A DNA stretch of 64,000 bases, from assembly GCA_018401705.1 (NCBI GenBank), contig JAGYKL010000011.1:1-64000 (forward strand), read 5' to 3'. A program made the position numbers and the translations under genes. Below the pieces are notes generated by a model. The model did no database searches, was not told the origin of the DNA, and saw only the letters and a list, made by a program, of their open reading frames with translations. The DNA is from Bacteroidia bacterium. GTDB lineage: Bacteria > Bacteroidota > Bacteroidia > M30B66. Below are positions 1-8,649 of the stretch, piece by piece; positions within the stretch are counted from its first letter, which is position 1; every line of letters starts with the position of its first letter.

Positions 1-896
1 AGAATCATAATCAAAAGCGAGGTGATCATATTAATCATTGAAACAATCAACATCAATGTTATGATGATGTAAACGTTTGTATCCATCAATTCGAGCCAGC
101 TAAATATTTGTGGATATCGTCTTGTGATACTCTCACTATTCAAATCAGCCGGAATGAAATTGTAAATGAGATTGTCCATCTCATCGAGTTTATCAAAATC
201 TTTTAGGTCAACTTCAATAGCCCCGGCTTCATTCTCTTCCCATCTGTTTAGTTTCTGAACTACTCTAATATCACCGAAAATAAAGCGTTTGTCAAACTCC
301 TGTTCACCTAATCCGGTATTATAGATACCTGCAATTGTAAATTTCCTCGCCTTTGGCGGATCTTGTACGAAGTACATCACAAATGAGCTGTCAACATCCA
401 GCCCGAGTAATCGGGCATTAACTTGAGAAATTAAAACCTCTTTCGAAGCTGAACTATCAGCAATTTCGGGCAGTCTGCCTTTTACTAAGCTGTTTTGTAA
501 GAATTCTGTGTTATAATCACGCCCTAAACCTTTGTAAACAACTCCTTCAATTGCGTCACCCGATTTAATTATTCCGGGTTTATTTGCAACAGGTACAAGA
601 GACCTTACTTCGGGCATTTGCCTAAGCGCTTGCACATAATCTTCATTAAAATCGAGAGCCTCAGTTTCTAGCGAATGGTTGGCATCATGCTTTGTTATTT
701 GAATATGAGCACCGAAACCGATAACTTTCGCCCTTATCTCTTGCTGAAAACCGGTAACAATGGCTACTGAAACAATCATCACTGCAATACCCAAGGCAAT
801 GCCGCCAATTGCAATTCTAACAATTGGAGTGGAAAGTCGTGGTGAATCTTTCCCTGCTTTAAGCAGTCGTGAAGCAATGAAACCGGAAGTGCTCAA
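1..896 (-). CDS. LolC/LolE-type ABC transporter permease, C-terminus cut by the window edge
   Basis: Minus-strand reading frame open from position 896 to the window start, about 298 codons. It begins with a TTG codon at 896-894; an in-frame stop lies three codons upstream and the first internal ATG is already inside the first membrane helix, so TTG (or a nearby non-ATG codon) must start it. A short basic N-terminus is followed by one hydrophobic helix (about residues 20-45, rich in I, G, A, V) and a long extracytoplasmic domain starting with TGFQQEIRAK, then a second helix at the cut end (YIIITLMLIVSMIN). This is the layout of FtsX/MacB-type permeases of the LolC/LolE group, which move lipoproteins from the inner membrane. 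The substrate is inferred from the family. It is divergent from the namZ-like gene with only about 27 bases between them. Confidence 0.85.
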   Translation of the reverse strand, partial: MSTSGFIASRLLKAGKDSPRLSTPIVRIAIGGIALGIAVMIVSVAIVTGFQQEIRAKVIGFGAHIQITKHDANHSLETEALDFNEDYVQALRQMPEVRSLVPVANKPGIIKSGDAIEGVVYKGLGRDYNTEFLQNSLVKGRLPEIADSSASKEVLISQVNARLLGLDVDSSFVMYFVQDPPKARKFTIAGIYNTGLGEQEFDKRFIFGDIRVVQKLNRWEENEAGAIEVDLKDFDKLDEMDNLIYNFIPADLNSESITRRYPQIFSWLELMDTNVYIIITLMLIVSMINMITSLLIMI

Positions 897-923
897 AAGT
901 GTCTACCCTAAATATTTCTAAAA

Positions 924-2156
924 ATGAGAGTGCCCCAAGTTAGGAATTTTGTCAGCCTTTGTCTGCTTTTCACAATGATGCTTTTTTTCACACATCTTAG
1001 CATTGTTAGTTCTCAGATATTCAGTAAGGTCGAAGTGGTTATCAAAACCGATAAAGACGTAGAACTGGGCGCTGAGCAATTAGACCTCTATCTCCCTTTG
1101 CTAAAAGGAAAGCGAGTTGCGTTAGTTGCTAATCATACTTCGCTCATTGCTGAGGAGCATCTGGTAGATGTTTTAATTTCTAAAAAGATTACAATTACCA
1201 AAGTGTTTGCTCCTGAACACGGTTTCCGTGGAAGTGCTGATGCTGGCGAACATGTTAGTTCCGGGAAGGACGAAAAAACAGGTCTTGAGCTTATTTCTCT
1301 TTACGGAAGCAATAAGAAGCCTAGTGCCGAGCAGCTTAAGGGTGTTGACGTGGTAGTTTTTGATATTCAAGATGTTGGAGCAAGGTTTTATACCTACATT
1401 TCTACAATGTCTTATGTGATGGAAGCTTGTGGCGAATTAAAGATTCCGATGATTATCCTCGACAGGCCTAACCCCAACGGACATTATGTGGATGGTCCGG
1501 TGTTGGAACCTGCGTTTTCCTCATTTGTAGGATTGCACCCTGTTCCGGTAGTTCATGGTATGACTGTGGGAGAATATGCGCAAATGGTCAATGGTGAAGG
1601 ATGGCTAAAGAATAAAGTGAAATGCAACTTAACCGTTATTCCTTGTAAGGGTTGGGAACATAAAAACTATTATCAGCTAACTGTTCCTCCTTCGCCCAAT
1701 CTTAAGACCATGAATGCCATTTATCTCTATCCGTCACTTTGCTTCTTCGAAGGCACAAAAGTGAGTGTGGGTAGAGGCACTGATGCTCCTTTTGAAATTA
1801 TAGGCTATCCGGGTTGCGGCATTGGCTCTTTAGTATTTATACCAAAAAGTGGTCCTGGCAGTAAGTCGCCTTTGTACGAGGGAAAAGAATGTGGAGGCTT
1901 TAATCTGAGGCCATTTGGAGAAAATTTTGTCCGTGATACGGGAAAGCTGTATATGTATTGGTTACAGAGTTTGGTAGAATTCGAAAAGTATGATCCAAAG
2001 TTTTTCAACTCTTTTTTCGATAAGCTTGCCGGCACAGATGCATTAAGAAAGCAGCTACTTGAAGGGAAAAAGGAAGATGAAATTCGTAAATCCTGGCAGC
2101 CCGGATTAGAAAAGTTTAAACTAGTGAGGGCTAGATATTTACTTTATAAGGATTGA
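924..2156 (+). CDS. namZ: Exo-beta-N-acetylmuramidase NamZ-like protein (DUF1343)
   Basis: A 410-residue secreted protein with an N-terminal hydrophobic signal (about residues 10-30). Family signatures in order: FAPEHGFRG (about 95), DIQDVGARFYTY (about 149), DRPNPNG (about 182) and EGTKVSVGRGTDAPFE (about 280). These define the DUF1343/NamZ family; characterised members (Bacillus subtilis YbbC, Tannerella forsythia NamZ) cleave terminal MurNAc from peptidoglycan fragments, so a role in wall turnover or muropeptide salvage is likely. Length is normal for Bacteroidota members. The next gene starts 3 bases after the stop, so the two are probably co-transcribed. Confidence 0.88.
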   Translation: MRVPQVRNFVSLCLLFTMMLFFTHLSIVSSQIFSKVEVVIKTDKDVELGAEQLDLYLPLLKGKRVALVANHTSLIAEEHLVDVLISKKITITKVFAPEHGFRGSADAGEHVSSGKDEKTGLELISLYGSNKKPSAEQLKGVDVVVFDIQDVGARFYTYISTMSYVMEACGELKIPMIILDRPNPNGHYVDGPVLEPAFSSFVGLHPVPVVHGMTVGEYAQMVNGEGWLKNKVKCNLTVIPCKGWEHKNYYQLTVPPSPNLKTMNAIYLYPSLCFFEGTKVSVGRGTDAPFEIIGYPGCGIGSLVFIPKSGPGSKSPLYEGKECGGFNLRPFGENFVRDTGKLYMYWLQSLVEFEKYDPKFFNSFFDKLAGTDALRKQLLEGKKEDEIRKSWQPGLEKFKLVRARYLLYKD

Positions 2157-2159
2157 GCT

Positions 2160-2506
2160 ATGAATAGAAAAGACTTAGTTGAGCTAGAACTCTTTCAGAT
2201 GTTAGATATCAGAGTAGGGGTTATTCAAAAAGCCGAAAACTTTGTGGAGGCGAGAACACCGGCTATTAAACTATGGATTGACTTTGGAGAACTTGGAATA
2301 CTTCAAAGTAGTGCTCAACTTACACGCAGATATTCTCCCGAAAGCCTTAAGGGGAAACAGATTGTGGCTGTGGTTAATTTTCCTTCAGGAAACGAATTGC
2401 AGGTTTTAAATCTGAATGTTTAGTTTTGGGCGCTACAGATCATCAAGGTGATGTGATTTTACTAAAGCCAGAAACTGAATCTAGCATTGGGTGGCCAATT
2501 GCCTGA
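2160..2506 (+). pseudogene. csaA: CsaA-like tRNA-binding protein, interrupted by one frameshift
   Basis: The first 75 or so residues ([49 protein letters not shown]) are a CsaA/EMAP-type OB-fold tRNA-binding domain. The frame then runs to a stop at 2423, but the expected end of the family ([16 protein letters not shown], then GDVILLKPE and a stop at 2506) is present in another frame. One missing base in the run GGAAAC near 2388 would restore a normal 115-residue protein. CsaA proteins bind tRNA and have a proposed chaperone role. Two more genes immediately downstream show the same kind of break, so a sequence error is more likely than true gene loss. Confidence 0.8.
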
Positions 2507-2521
2507 TAATGAATTGATATA

Positions 2522-3022
2522 ATGAAGAAGCGACTTAAACCTGAATTTTCACTTGCATTTGAGAATGCCTCAGAAAGCACGGGCTTTCTATTTTGGCAAT
2601 TAACCAACCTCTGGCAGAGGAATATGAAGGAGAAGTTTGACCCAATTTCATTAACTCACGTGCAGTTTCTATTGCTCAATTCTATGGCTTCGTTGAATAA
2701 AAGCGAAGACAAGGTGGTCACTCAAATGGCACTTGCTAATCATTCGGGATGCGATAAAATGATGGTTTCTAAAGTTCTTAGAACTTTGGAAGAAAAGAAA
2801 TTGGTGATGAGGAAAGACCATCATTCTGATTCGAGGTCAAAATCACTTTTGCTCACCGCAAAGGGATGGAATTACTTAAACAAGCCACCGAAATTTTTAA
2901 TGCTTCTGAAATTGAATTCTTCAAGCCGCTAAAAGGAAAAGAAGGATTTAGAGAAGAGAATTAAGAAGCTTTTAAAGCAATCGAAGAAGAAGAATTCTTC
3001 CCCGGCTGAAGAAGCCGAGTAA
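2522..3022 (+). CDS. MarR-family transcriptional regulator (C-terminal part frameshifted)
   Basis: Residues 1-120 form a winged helix-turn-helix of MarR type: an N-terminal helix, LTHVQFLLLNSMA, MALANHSGCDKMMVSKVLRTLEEKKLVMR, and the wing DHHSDSRSKSLLLTAKG. In the family the next residues are usually MELLKQATEIF or similar. Exactly that follows, but one frame away (a base is missing from GGG near 2867), and a lysine-rich tail ending at 3022 needs a second correction in the AAAA run near 2938. As read, the open frame stops at 2932 after 136 residues. Regulators of this family bind palindromic operators and often respond to small aromatic ligands; no target is evident here. Confidence 0.75.
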
Positions 3023-3028
3023 TTTTTA

Positions 3029-3061
3029 TTTGTTTTCTATTTTATTTCGGCTTTACCTTTG
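3029..3061 (+). promoter_or_regulatory. Bacteroidota-type promoter for the thiamine-receptor transcript
   Basis: TTTG at 3029-3032, a 21-base spacer, then TACCTTTG at 3054-3061. This is an exact match to the -33 and -7 elements (TTTG and TAnnTTTG) used by the primary sigma factor of Bacteroidota. It puts the transcript start at about 3066-3068, immediately before the riboswitch. Confidence 0.7.
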
Positions 3062-3070
3062 TGGCATCTT

Positions 3071-3163
3071 CAAGGGGTAGCCATCTGAAACGTTGGCTGA
3101 GATAATACCCTTTTCAGTGTTTACACCGGGACGAACCTGATCCAGGTAATGCTGGCGTAGGGA
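3071..3163 (+). promoter_or_regulatory. TPP (thiamine pyrophosphate) riboswitch
   Basis: Conserved THI-box segments occur in order: CAAGGGGT (3071-3078, P1 5' strand), GGCTGAGAT (3095-3103), ACCC (3107-3110), GAACCTGATCCAGGTAAT (3133-3150) and GGCGTAGGGA (3154-3163, P1 3' strand). This is the standard TPP aptamer. It lies between a promoter and the TonB receptor gene, so the receptor is very probably turned down when thiamine pyrophosphate is plentiful. CCCCTTG at 3200-3206 can pair with CAAGGGG of P1 and may be part of the switch. Confidence 0.93.
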
Positions 3164-3216
3164 GGAACGGTTATAGAATGATTTAGTCGGATTTGCCGGC
3201 CCCTTGCACGTCCATT

Positions 3217-5674
3217 GTGTTGTATTTAAAACAATTCAGTGATGCGCAGTTTTTAATTTTAATGTTTGCTTTTGGATTTTCTTTCCAAGCAGATGCTCAA
3301 TTTACCATTCAAGGAAAAATTTCAGATGCTTCAGGCTCTCCAGTTGCTGGTGCCGTTGCTAAGTATTGATGGAACTTTTCAGAGTACCTCCCGAGCCGAT
3401 GGCACTTACCAAATTACAGGTCTTTCACAAGCCGATATTTACTTGTCAGTTAGACTGTTGGGCTTTATTCCCCTGCAGCGCAGGGTGGATTTAAACAAAG
3501 AGAAATCGGTAGATTTTGTGCTAAAAGCGCAGTCTTTTCTTGCCGATGAGGTGGTGATTAGCTCTACCCGTGCCGATGAACGTTCGGCAATGACCTATAC
3601 AACACTTAATAAGCAAGACATTAAGGAGCAGAATTTCGGGCAGGATATGCCTTTTTTGCTTAACACTCAGCCCTCGGTGGTAGTGAATTCTGATGCCGGT
3701 ACCGGAATTGGATATACAGGAATTCGCGTTAGAGGAAGCGACCCAACCCGCATAAACGTTACTGTAAACGGAATTCCAATTAATGATGCTGAATCGCATG
3801 GATTATTTTGGGTGAATATGCCCGACTTTGCTTCTTCTGTCAATAGCATTCAGCTTCAGAGAGGCGTTGGAACTTCTACCAATGGTTCAGGTGCATTTGG
3901 AGCAACTCTCAACATGCAAACCAATGACTTTAATGGCAAAGCTTACGGCAGGTACACCGGAAGTGCAGGCTCATTTAATACTCTAAGAAATACCTTCGAA
4001 GTCGGAACAGGATTAATAAATGGTTTCACCTTTGATGCTCGCTTATCGCAAGTGCAAAGTGATGGATTCATCGACCGCGCTGCTTCAGATTTATCTTCAT
4101 TTTACCTTTCAGGTGGATGGTATAAGGGCAAATCATCAATTAGAGCAAATGTCTTCTCGGGACGTGAAAAGACTTATCAGGCTTGGTATGGAGTGCCTCA
4201 AGATTCGCTTTCGACCAACCGTAGCTATAACCCGGCGGGGGTTTATAACGATGAGCAAGGCAATGAGAAGTTTTATGATAATGAAACAGACAATTACCAG
4301 CAGGATCATTATCAATTGTTCTTTAACCACGAGCAAAACAAATGGCTTTTTAACCTTGCTTTTCACTACACTCGTGGTCGTGGTTATTATGAGCAATTTC
4401 GTCAGGATGATGCTTTTAGCGATTATAATTTACCTTCGGTTTATCTTGGTTCACAGCAGGTTATAAGCGGGCAGGATACTTTAAGCCTTCCGGCTGATTC
4501 AATTACAAGTACAGACTTAATCCGTCAACGTTGGCTCGACAATCATTTCTACGGAGCGGTTTTTTCGGCAACTTGGAATCCCACAAATCGCTTTAGATTA
4601 ATTATTGGAGGTGGTGCTAATCGCTATGAAGGAGCCCATTTTGGAGATGTTGTTCGTGCCGGAGCCGGTTTTCCGGTGGCCGACGCTTACCGTTATTATG
4701 AGAATGATGCAGTAAAAGCAGATGTAAATTTTTATTCCAAGGCAAATTATGCCTTGGGAAATCACCTTGATTTCTTTGTCGATCTTCAGCTTCGTAGTGT
4801 TGATTATAGCTTCCTGGGTTTCAATAATCTTCTTGAATCGGTGCAGCAGGATGTAAATTTTCTGTTCTTTAATCCTAAGGCAGGTCTGACTTATAATATC
4901 AATGAGCGTCATAGAGCATTTGCGTCATGGAGTGTTGGCAACCGCGAGCCAGTGAGAGATGATTTTACTAATTCAACACCTAATACCAGGCCTCAAGCCG
5001 AGCAGTTAAATGATTTTGAGTTGGGTTACCGCTACGCGGGAAGGAAACTTCAGGCAGGAGTGACTTTATATTCTATGCAGTACAAAAATCAGCTGGTTTT
5101 GACTGGCGAAATCAATGATGTTGGAGCCTACAATCGTGTAAATATTCCCGATAGTTACAGAAACGGAATTGAGTTGGAAGCCACTTGGAACATTAGTAAA
5201 TACTTCAGCTTTACAGGGAACTTGGCTCTTAGCCAGAATAAAATAAAAAGCTTTACTGAGTATTTAGATGATTATGACAATGGAGGACAAATAGCCATTG
5301 AGCATGAAAATACCGATATCTCGTTTTCGCCTTCGGCAATTTCTACTGGTATACTTGCTTTCAAACCAATGGAAGGAATCACTTTGCAGTGGATTACCAA
5401 ATATGTTGGAAGTCAGTACCTAGATAATACATCATCTGCCGACAGGCAATTAGATGGCTTTCTGGTAAATGATTTCCGTTTTAATTGGACTTTGTATTAT
5501 CCGAAATTTCCCAAGATTGATGTAGGTATTCAGGTCAATAATGTGTTTAGTGAGCTATATGCACCCAATGGCTATACTTTTTCAGGTTTAAGTAGTGGTG
5601 AGAGGTTAGATTTCAATTATTACTTCCCTCAGGCAGAAGCCAATTTGATGGCGCTCATTCGATTGAATTTCTAG
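3217..5674 (+). CDS. TonB-dependent outer-membrane receptor, probable thiamine uptake (one frameshift near the N-terminus)
   Basis: The plug domain shows INVTVNGIPINDAESHG and VNSIQLQRGVGTSTNGSGAFG, followed by a long beta-barrel ending in a terminal phenylalanine (ALIRLNF), as in outer-membrane porin-like receptors. The uninterrupted frame starts only at a TTG at 3266. The true N-terminus is in another frame: GTG or TTG at 3217/3220 gives a signal peptide (FLILMFAFGFSFQADAQ) and the start of a carboxypeptidase-regulatory-like domain (GKISDASGSPVAGAVAK). The frames meet near 3362 (AAGTATTGATGG), where one extra base breaks the gene. The upstream TPP riboswitch marks it as the thiamin-regulated outer-membrane receptor known in Bacteroidota, which imports thiamine or a precursor using TonB energy. 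The ligand is inferred from the riboswitch. Confidence 0.88.
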
Positions 5675-5681
5675 ACTTGGA

Positions 5682-6269
5682 TTATGGCTTAATGAGAATG
5701 TATTTGCTCTGCTTTTCACTGTCTGTGATTTGCATACAACCATGCACAGGAGAGTAGATATATTCAATGAACTCATCTGAATTAGTGAATTTGGAGGTGT
5801 CTCTTTTGACCTTGCGATAGAACTTCCCATGAATAGTTGCTGTATCCATATAATCATAAAGGTAGCTTGATGCAGAAAAAATATAGAGCGTTGAATCAAG
5901 AGGCAAGCCCCATTGCACATAACACGTATTATCATTTTGATTATTGGAGGCATAAAAGCTAATAGATCCAGTACTGCCTTTATCAATATTGCTTAGATAT
6001 AAATCAATATTTTGAGTTCTTATTACAGCATCACTTTGATATATTTCATCTACATTAAAGTAATGAGTAGCATTCGAAACAACAAAGCGCTGTGTGTCCA
6101 GAGAATTAACTTCAACATAGGTTAGTGTATCACCAATGGAATAAGGCTGGCTTGCCAGGCTGTATTGACTTACAAGATTAGTTTCATCCTCACATGAAAT
6201 ATTCGCAAAACATGTAAGCAGTGTAACTATGTACAGAACTTTAAGGCCTGTTTTTGTATTCCAATTCAT
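5682..6269 (-). CDS. Small secreted or lipid-anchored protein of unknown function
   Basis: I do not recognise this protein. It begins with a hydrophobic segment (VLYIVTLLTCFANISC) that could be a lipoprotein signal with the cysteine in NISC, followed by an acidic stretch, then about 170 mostly polar residues without repeats. I chose the ATG at 6269; an upstream in-frame start at 6311 would add 14 residues before the signal. It converges with the thiamine receptor (7-base gap) and its 3' end abuts that gene. Nothing in the neighbourhood gives its function. Confidence 0.6.
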   Translation of the reverse strand: MNWNTKTGLKVLYIVTLLTCFANISCEDETNLVSQYSLASQPYSIGDTLTYVEVNSLDTQRFVVSNATHYFNVDEIYQSDAVIRTQNIDLYLSNIDKGSTGSISFYASNNQNDNTCYVQWGLPLDSTLYIFSASSYLYDYMDTATIHGKFYRKVKRDTSKFTNSDEFIEYIYSPVHGCMQITDSEKQSKYILIKP

Positions 6270-6369
6270 ACTTCCAAATATGGAAGTAATAAAACTAAAT
6301 AAAATGGACACCCGAAATCGATTGAGTCAAATTAATTGTGTCTTTTGGAGAGTTTACATAGAACAATAC

Positions 6370-7137
6370 TTACCAACTTCCACCTGCGCCACCGCCTCCG
6401 GTGCTTCCGCCTCCGAAACCTCCAAATCCTCCACCTCCGAAACTGCGACCACCGCCAAATCCACCACCATAAAAGGGTCCACCAAAGGTGCGATGGTATC
6501 GTCCTCTATTTCCGCCACCACCTCCTTTTATTCGGGATAAAACGATGACAACAATAATAATTATAATCAGAACTGGTAAAGGGAATGAACCTGATTTACC
6601 GCTTTTTTTCTTGGAAAACCCTTTAAAAGTTCCTTTTAGAAGCTGCATTAAATCATTAGTGGCGAGCTCTAGTCCACCATAATAATCTTGCTGCTTGAAT
6701 TTTGGAAGTAAATGTTCTTGTACAATCCTACCGGCGGTTACGTCAGGCACAAAAGCCTCAACTCCATAACCTGTATTGATGAAAACCTCTCGAGGGTTGC
6801 TCATCGACACTAAAATTAGAATTCCATTGTTTCTTTCCTTATCGCCAATGCCCCAGGCGATAAATAGTTCTGGTGCATAAGCAGAAGCCGGAACACCTTT
6901 AAGGTCGGCAACAGTTACAATGACAATTTGATTGGAAGTACTATCATCAAAAGCAACCAGCTTATTTTCAAGTTGCTTCTCCTGAGCCTCATCCAAGATA
7001 TTGGCATAATCATTTACCAATTTCTGAGGATTAGGCTTTGGCAGCATGTTCTGAGCATCCAGCGCAAGCTGAAAAACCAAAAACAGGGCTGAAGCAACAA
7101 GAAAATTTAGCTTTTTAATCACCTTTTGAAATCTCAT
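6370..7137 (-). CDS. TPM-domain (TLP18.3/Psb32-type) membrane protein with glycine-rich tail
   Basis: Signal peptide (FLVASALFLVFQLALDAQ) followed by a TPM domain: PKLVNDYANILDEAQEKQLE-like start, NQIVIVTVADLKG, NNGILILVS, FINTGYGVEAFVPD. A membrane helix (LPVLIIIIIVVIVLS) follows, then a glycine-rich tail of about 55 residues ending GGGGAGGSW. The start at 7137 (MRFQKV) gives a normal signal peptide; a start at 7161 would only lengthen it. It overlaps the upstream TPM gene by 23 bases and completes a LemA-TPM-TPM operon. Members of the family have been linked to photosystem repair in plants, but the role in Bacteroidota is not established. Confidence 0.85.
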   Translation of the reverse strand: MRFQKVIKKLNFLVASALFLVFQLALDAQNMLPKPNPQKLVNDYANILDEAQEKQLENKLVAFDDSTSNQIVIVTVADLKGVPASAYAPELFIAWGIGDKERNNGILILVSMSNPREVFINTGYGVEAFVPDVTAGRIVQEHLLPKFKQQDYYGGLELATNDLMQLLKGTFKGFSKKKSGKSGSFPLPVLIIIIIVVIVLSRIKGGGGGNRGRYHRTFGGPFYGGGFGGGRSFGGGGFGGFGGGSTGGGGAGGSW

Positions 7138-7546
7138 TAGATAGTTCGTTGGTGTCATCATCTTTTAAAGGAAAAAACTTTTGAAGATGTTCACCAGCCA
7201 TAAGCACTGCCTGCTCAATACCTCGTGCGTATTCTTCTCTTTTAAAATGATTTACCATAAGTTCACTGGTTTGGTCCCAAAAACCATCAGGAACTACTTT
7301 GTTTATTCCAGAATCACCAAGTATAGCAAGCTTTCTGTCTTTGAGGGCAACGTAAATAAGAACCCCATTTCTATCGCGGGTTTCATGCATCTTCAATTCG
7401 AAGAATACATCAGCTCCGCGATCAAGAGGGTCGCCTTTGCAGGAAGATTCAATATGAACACGGATTTCTCCTGATGTCATTTGTTCTGCCTTGCCAATTG
7501 CAGCAACTATCTTTTCTTCTTCCTGAGGGTTAAGCTTCTTTTTCAT
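7115..7546 (-). CDS. TPM-domain protein, cytosolic form
   Basis: 143 residues, no signal peptide: NPQEEEKIVAAIGKAEQ, MTSGEIRVHIESSC, RNGVLIYVALKDRKLAILGD and a C-terminal helical part. This is the short TPM-domain protein usually found between lemA and the membrane-bound TPM gene. It starts 3 bases after the lemA stop and its 3' end overlaps the next gene, so all three are translated from one mRNA. Biochemical activity is unknown; conservation of the trio suggests a shared envelope function. Confidence 0.85.
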   Translation of the reverse strand: MKKKLNPQEEEKIVAAIGKAEQMTSGEIRVHIESSCKGDPLDRGADVFFELKMHETRDRNGVLIYVALKDRKLAILGDSGINKVVPDGFWDQTSELMVNHFKREEYARGIEQAVLMAGEHLQKFFPLKDDDTNELSNEISKGD

Positions 7547-7548
7547 TA

Positions 7549-8139
7549 TTAGAATGCAACTTCTGGAGCCTTTTCTGCACCTTCTGTAATTGCTTCGAAA
7601 TAAGCTTTCTTCTCGAAGCCAAACATACCTGCCATCAAGTTATTTGGGAATGAGCGAATGCTACTATTATATTCCTGCACTACTAAATTAAACTTACGAC
7701 GCTCTTCGGTAATTCTGTTTTCTGTTCCCTCAAGCTGAACCTGTAAATCGCGGAAATTTTGGTTTGCCTTCAGTTCAGGATAACGCTCAACAGATACCAA
7801 AAGTCTTGAGAGAGCAGAAGATACACCTGATTGAGCCTGCTCGAATTTTTGAATAGACTCAGCATTCAAATTTGTAGGATCTATTTTTACCTGAGTTGCA
7901 CTAGCTCTTGCTTGAGTAACAGCAGTTAAAGTTTCTTGCTCAAAATTAGCTGCTCCTTTAACGGTATTCACCAAGTTTGGAATTAGATCGGAGCGACGCT
8001 GATACACATTCTCAACTTGAGACCATGCACTTGAAACAGCTTCCTCTTTTTTGACCATTCCATTGTAGGAACAACCTCCAATACCAAAAACAGCAAGGAT
8101 TAGAATAATAACAACACCAATAACACCGATGCTTTTCAT
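7549..8139 (-). CDS. lemA: LemA family protein
   Basis: 196 residues with an N-terminal membrane segment (IGVIGVVIILILAVFGIGGC, which may be a lipoprotein signal) and the long helical LemA domain: YQRRSDLIPNLVNTVKGAANFEQ, LSRLLVSVERYPELKANQNF, EGTENRITEERRKFN, then FPNNLMAGMFGFEKKAYFEA. The family is widespread, anchored at the inner membrane and of unsettled function. First gene of the LemA-TPM-TPM operon. Confidence 0.93.
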   Translation of the reverse strand: MKSIGVIGVVIILILAVFGIGGCSYNGMVKKEEAVSSAWSQVENVYQRRSDLIPNLVNTVKGAANFEQETLTAVTQARASATQVKIDPTNLNAESIQKFEQAQSGVSSALSRLLVSVERYPELKANQNFRDLQVQLEGTENRITEERRKFNLVVQEYNSSIRSFPNNLMAGMFGFEKKAYFEAITEGAEKAPEVAF

Positions 8140-8166
8140 AGACGATTTAGTTTTTTATAAAATGAA

Positions 8167-8199
8167 TGAGCCAGAGAACAATTGTTGTTCCCTGGCTCA
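8167..8199 (-). terminator. Strong hairpin between the 94-residue gene and lemA
   Basis: TGAGCCAG (8167-8174) pairs perfectly with CTGGCTCA (8192-8199), and GAACAA pairs with TTGTTC inside. Read on the minus strand it follows the 94-residue gene. The run of T after it is weak, so it could be a terminator or an RNA-stabilising stem in the lemA leader. Confidence 0.5.
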
Positions 8200-8294
8200 A
8201 ATTACAATTAAACCAACAATATTTTGTCTGATTTGGAATTAAATCATGATAAATCGTCTGTAAACCTGACAGAGTTGCGGTAAATCCGCCGAGC

Positions 8295-8579
8295 TTAAAT
8301 CAAGTTAATGCTATGTATGCGATGTATTGGAATTACCACGCCACCTTTAAGCATAATAGCTGCTTCGGTTGTAGCCCAAATAGTTGTATCAACCATCTTG
8401 CTTCCATCGCGATCTTCGAAAACAATCTTCACTTTATTGTGATATAGATTGCTTAGAATAGTTGCCCTCTCCAGCATTGAGCGGCGCTCTGCTGCAGATT
8501 CTTTATTCTTTAAAACTTCTTCTCGTGGAAAAATACTTGTCTTTACTGTCTCTTTTTGAACTTCTGGAATGTTACGCAT
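8295..8579 (-). CDS. Small conserved protein of unknown function, 94 residues
   Basis: No named family recognised. A basic, charged helical N-terminal half (KNKESAAERRSMLERATILSN) is followed by a compact beta-rich segment (KVKIVFEDRDGSKMVDTTIWATTEAAIMLKGGVVIPIHRI). The second half looks like a small barrel of the kind seen in Rho-antiterminator or Sm-like proteins, but that is only an impression of the strand pattern. No signal peptide or membrane segment, so it is cytosolic. It stands alone between tilS and the lemA operon. Confidence 0.6.
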   Translation of the reverse strand: MRNIPEVQKETVKTSIFPREEVLKNKESAAERRSMLERATILSNLYHNKVKIVFEDRDGSKMVDTTIWATTEAAIMLKGGVVIPIHRIHSINLI

Positions 8580-8649
8580 AATGGTCAGGTTTTAATTTCT
8601 TTTTTTGAACCATTAACGCAAAGTGCTCACTTTCGGTTTCTGCGCGGTT

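Noticed and set aside
6488-6682. Plus-strand proline-rich frame opposite the TPM gene
   Set aside because: It is the shadow of the glycine-rich tail on the minus strand.
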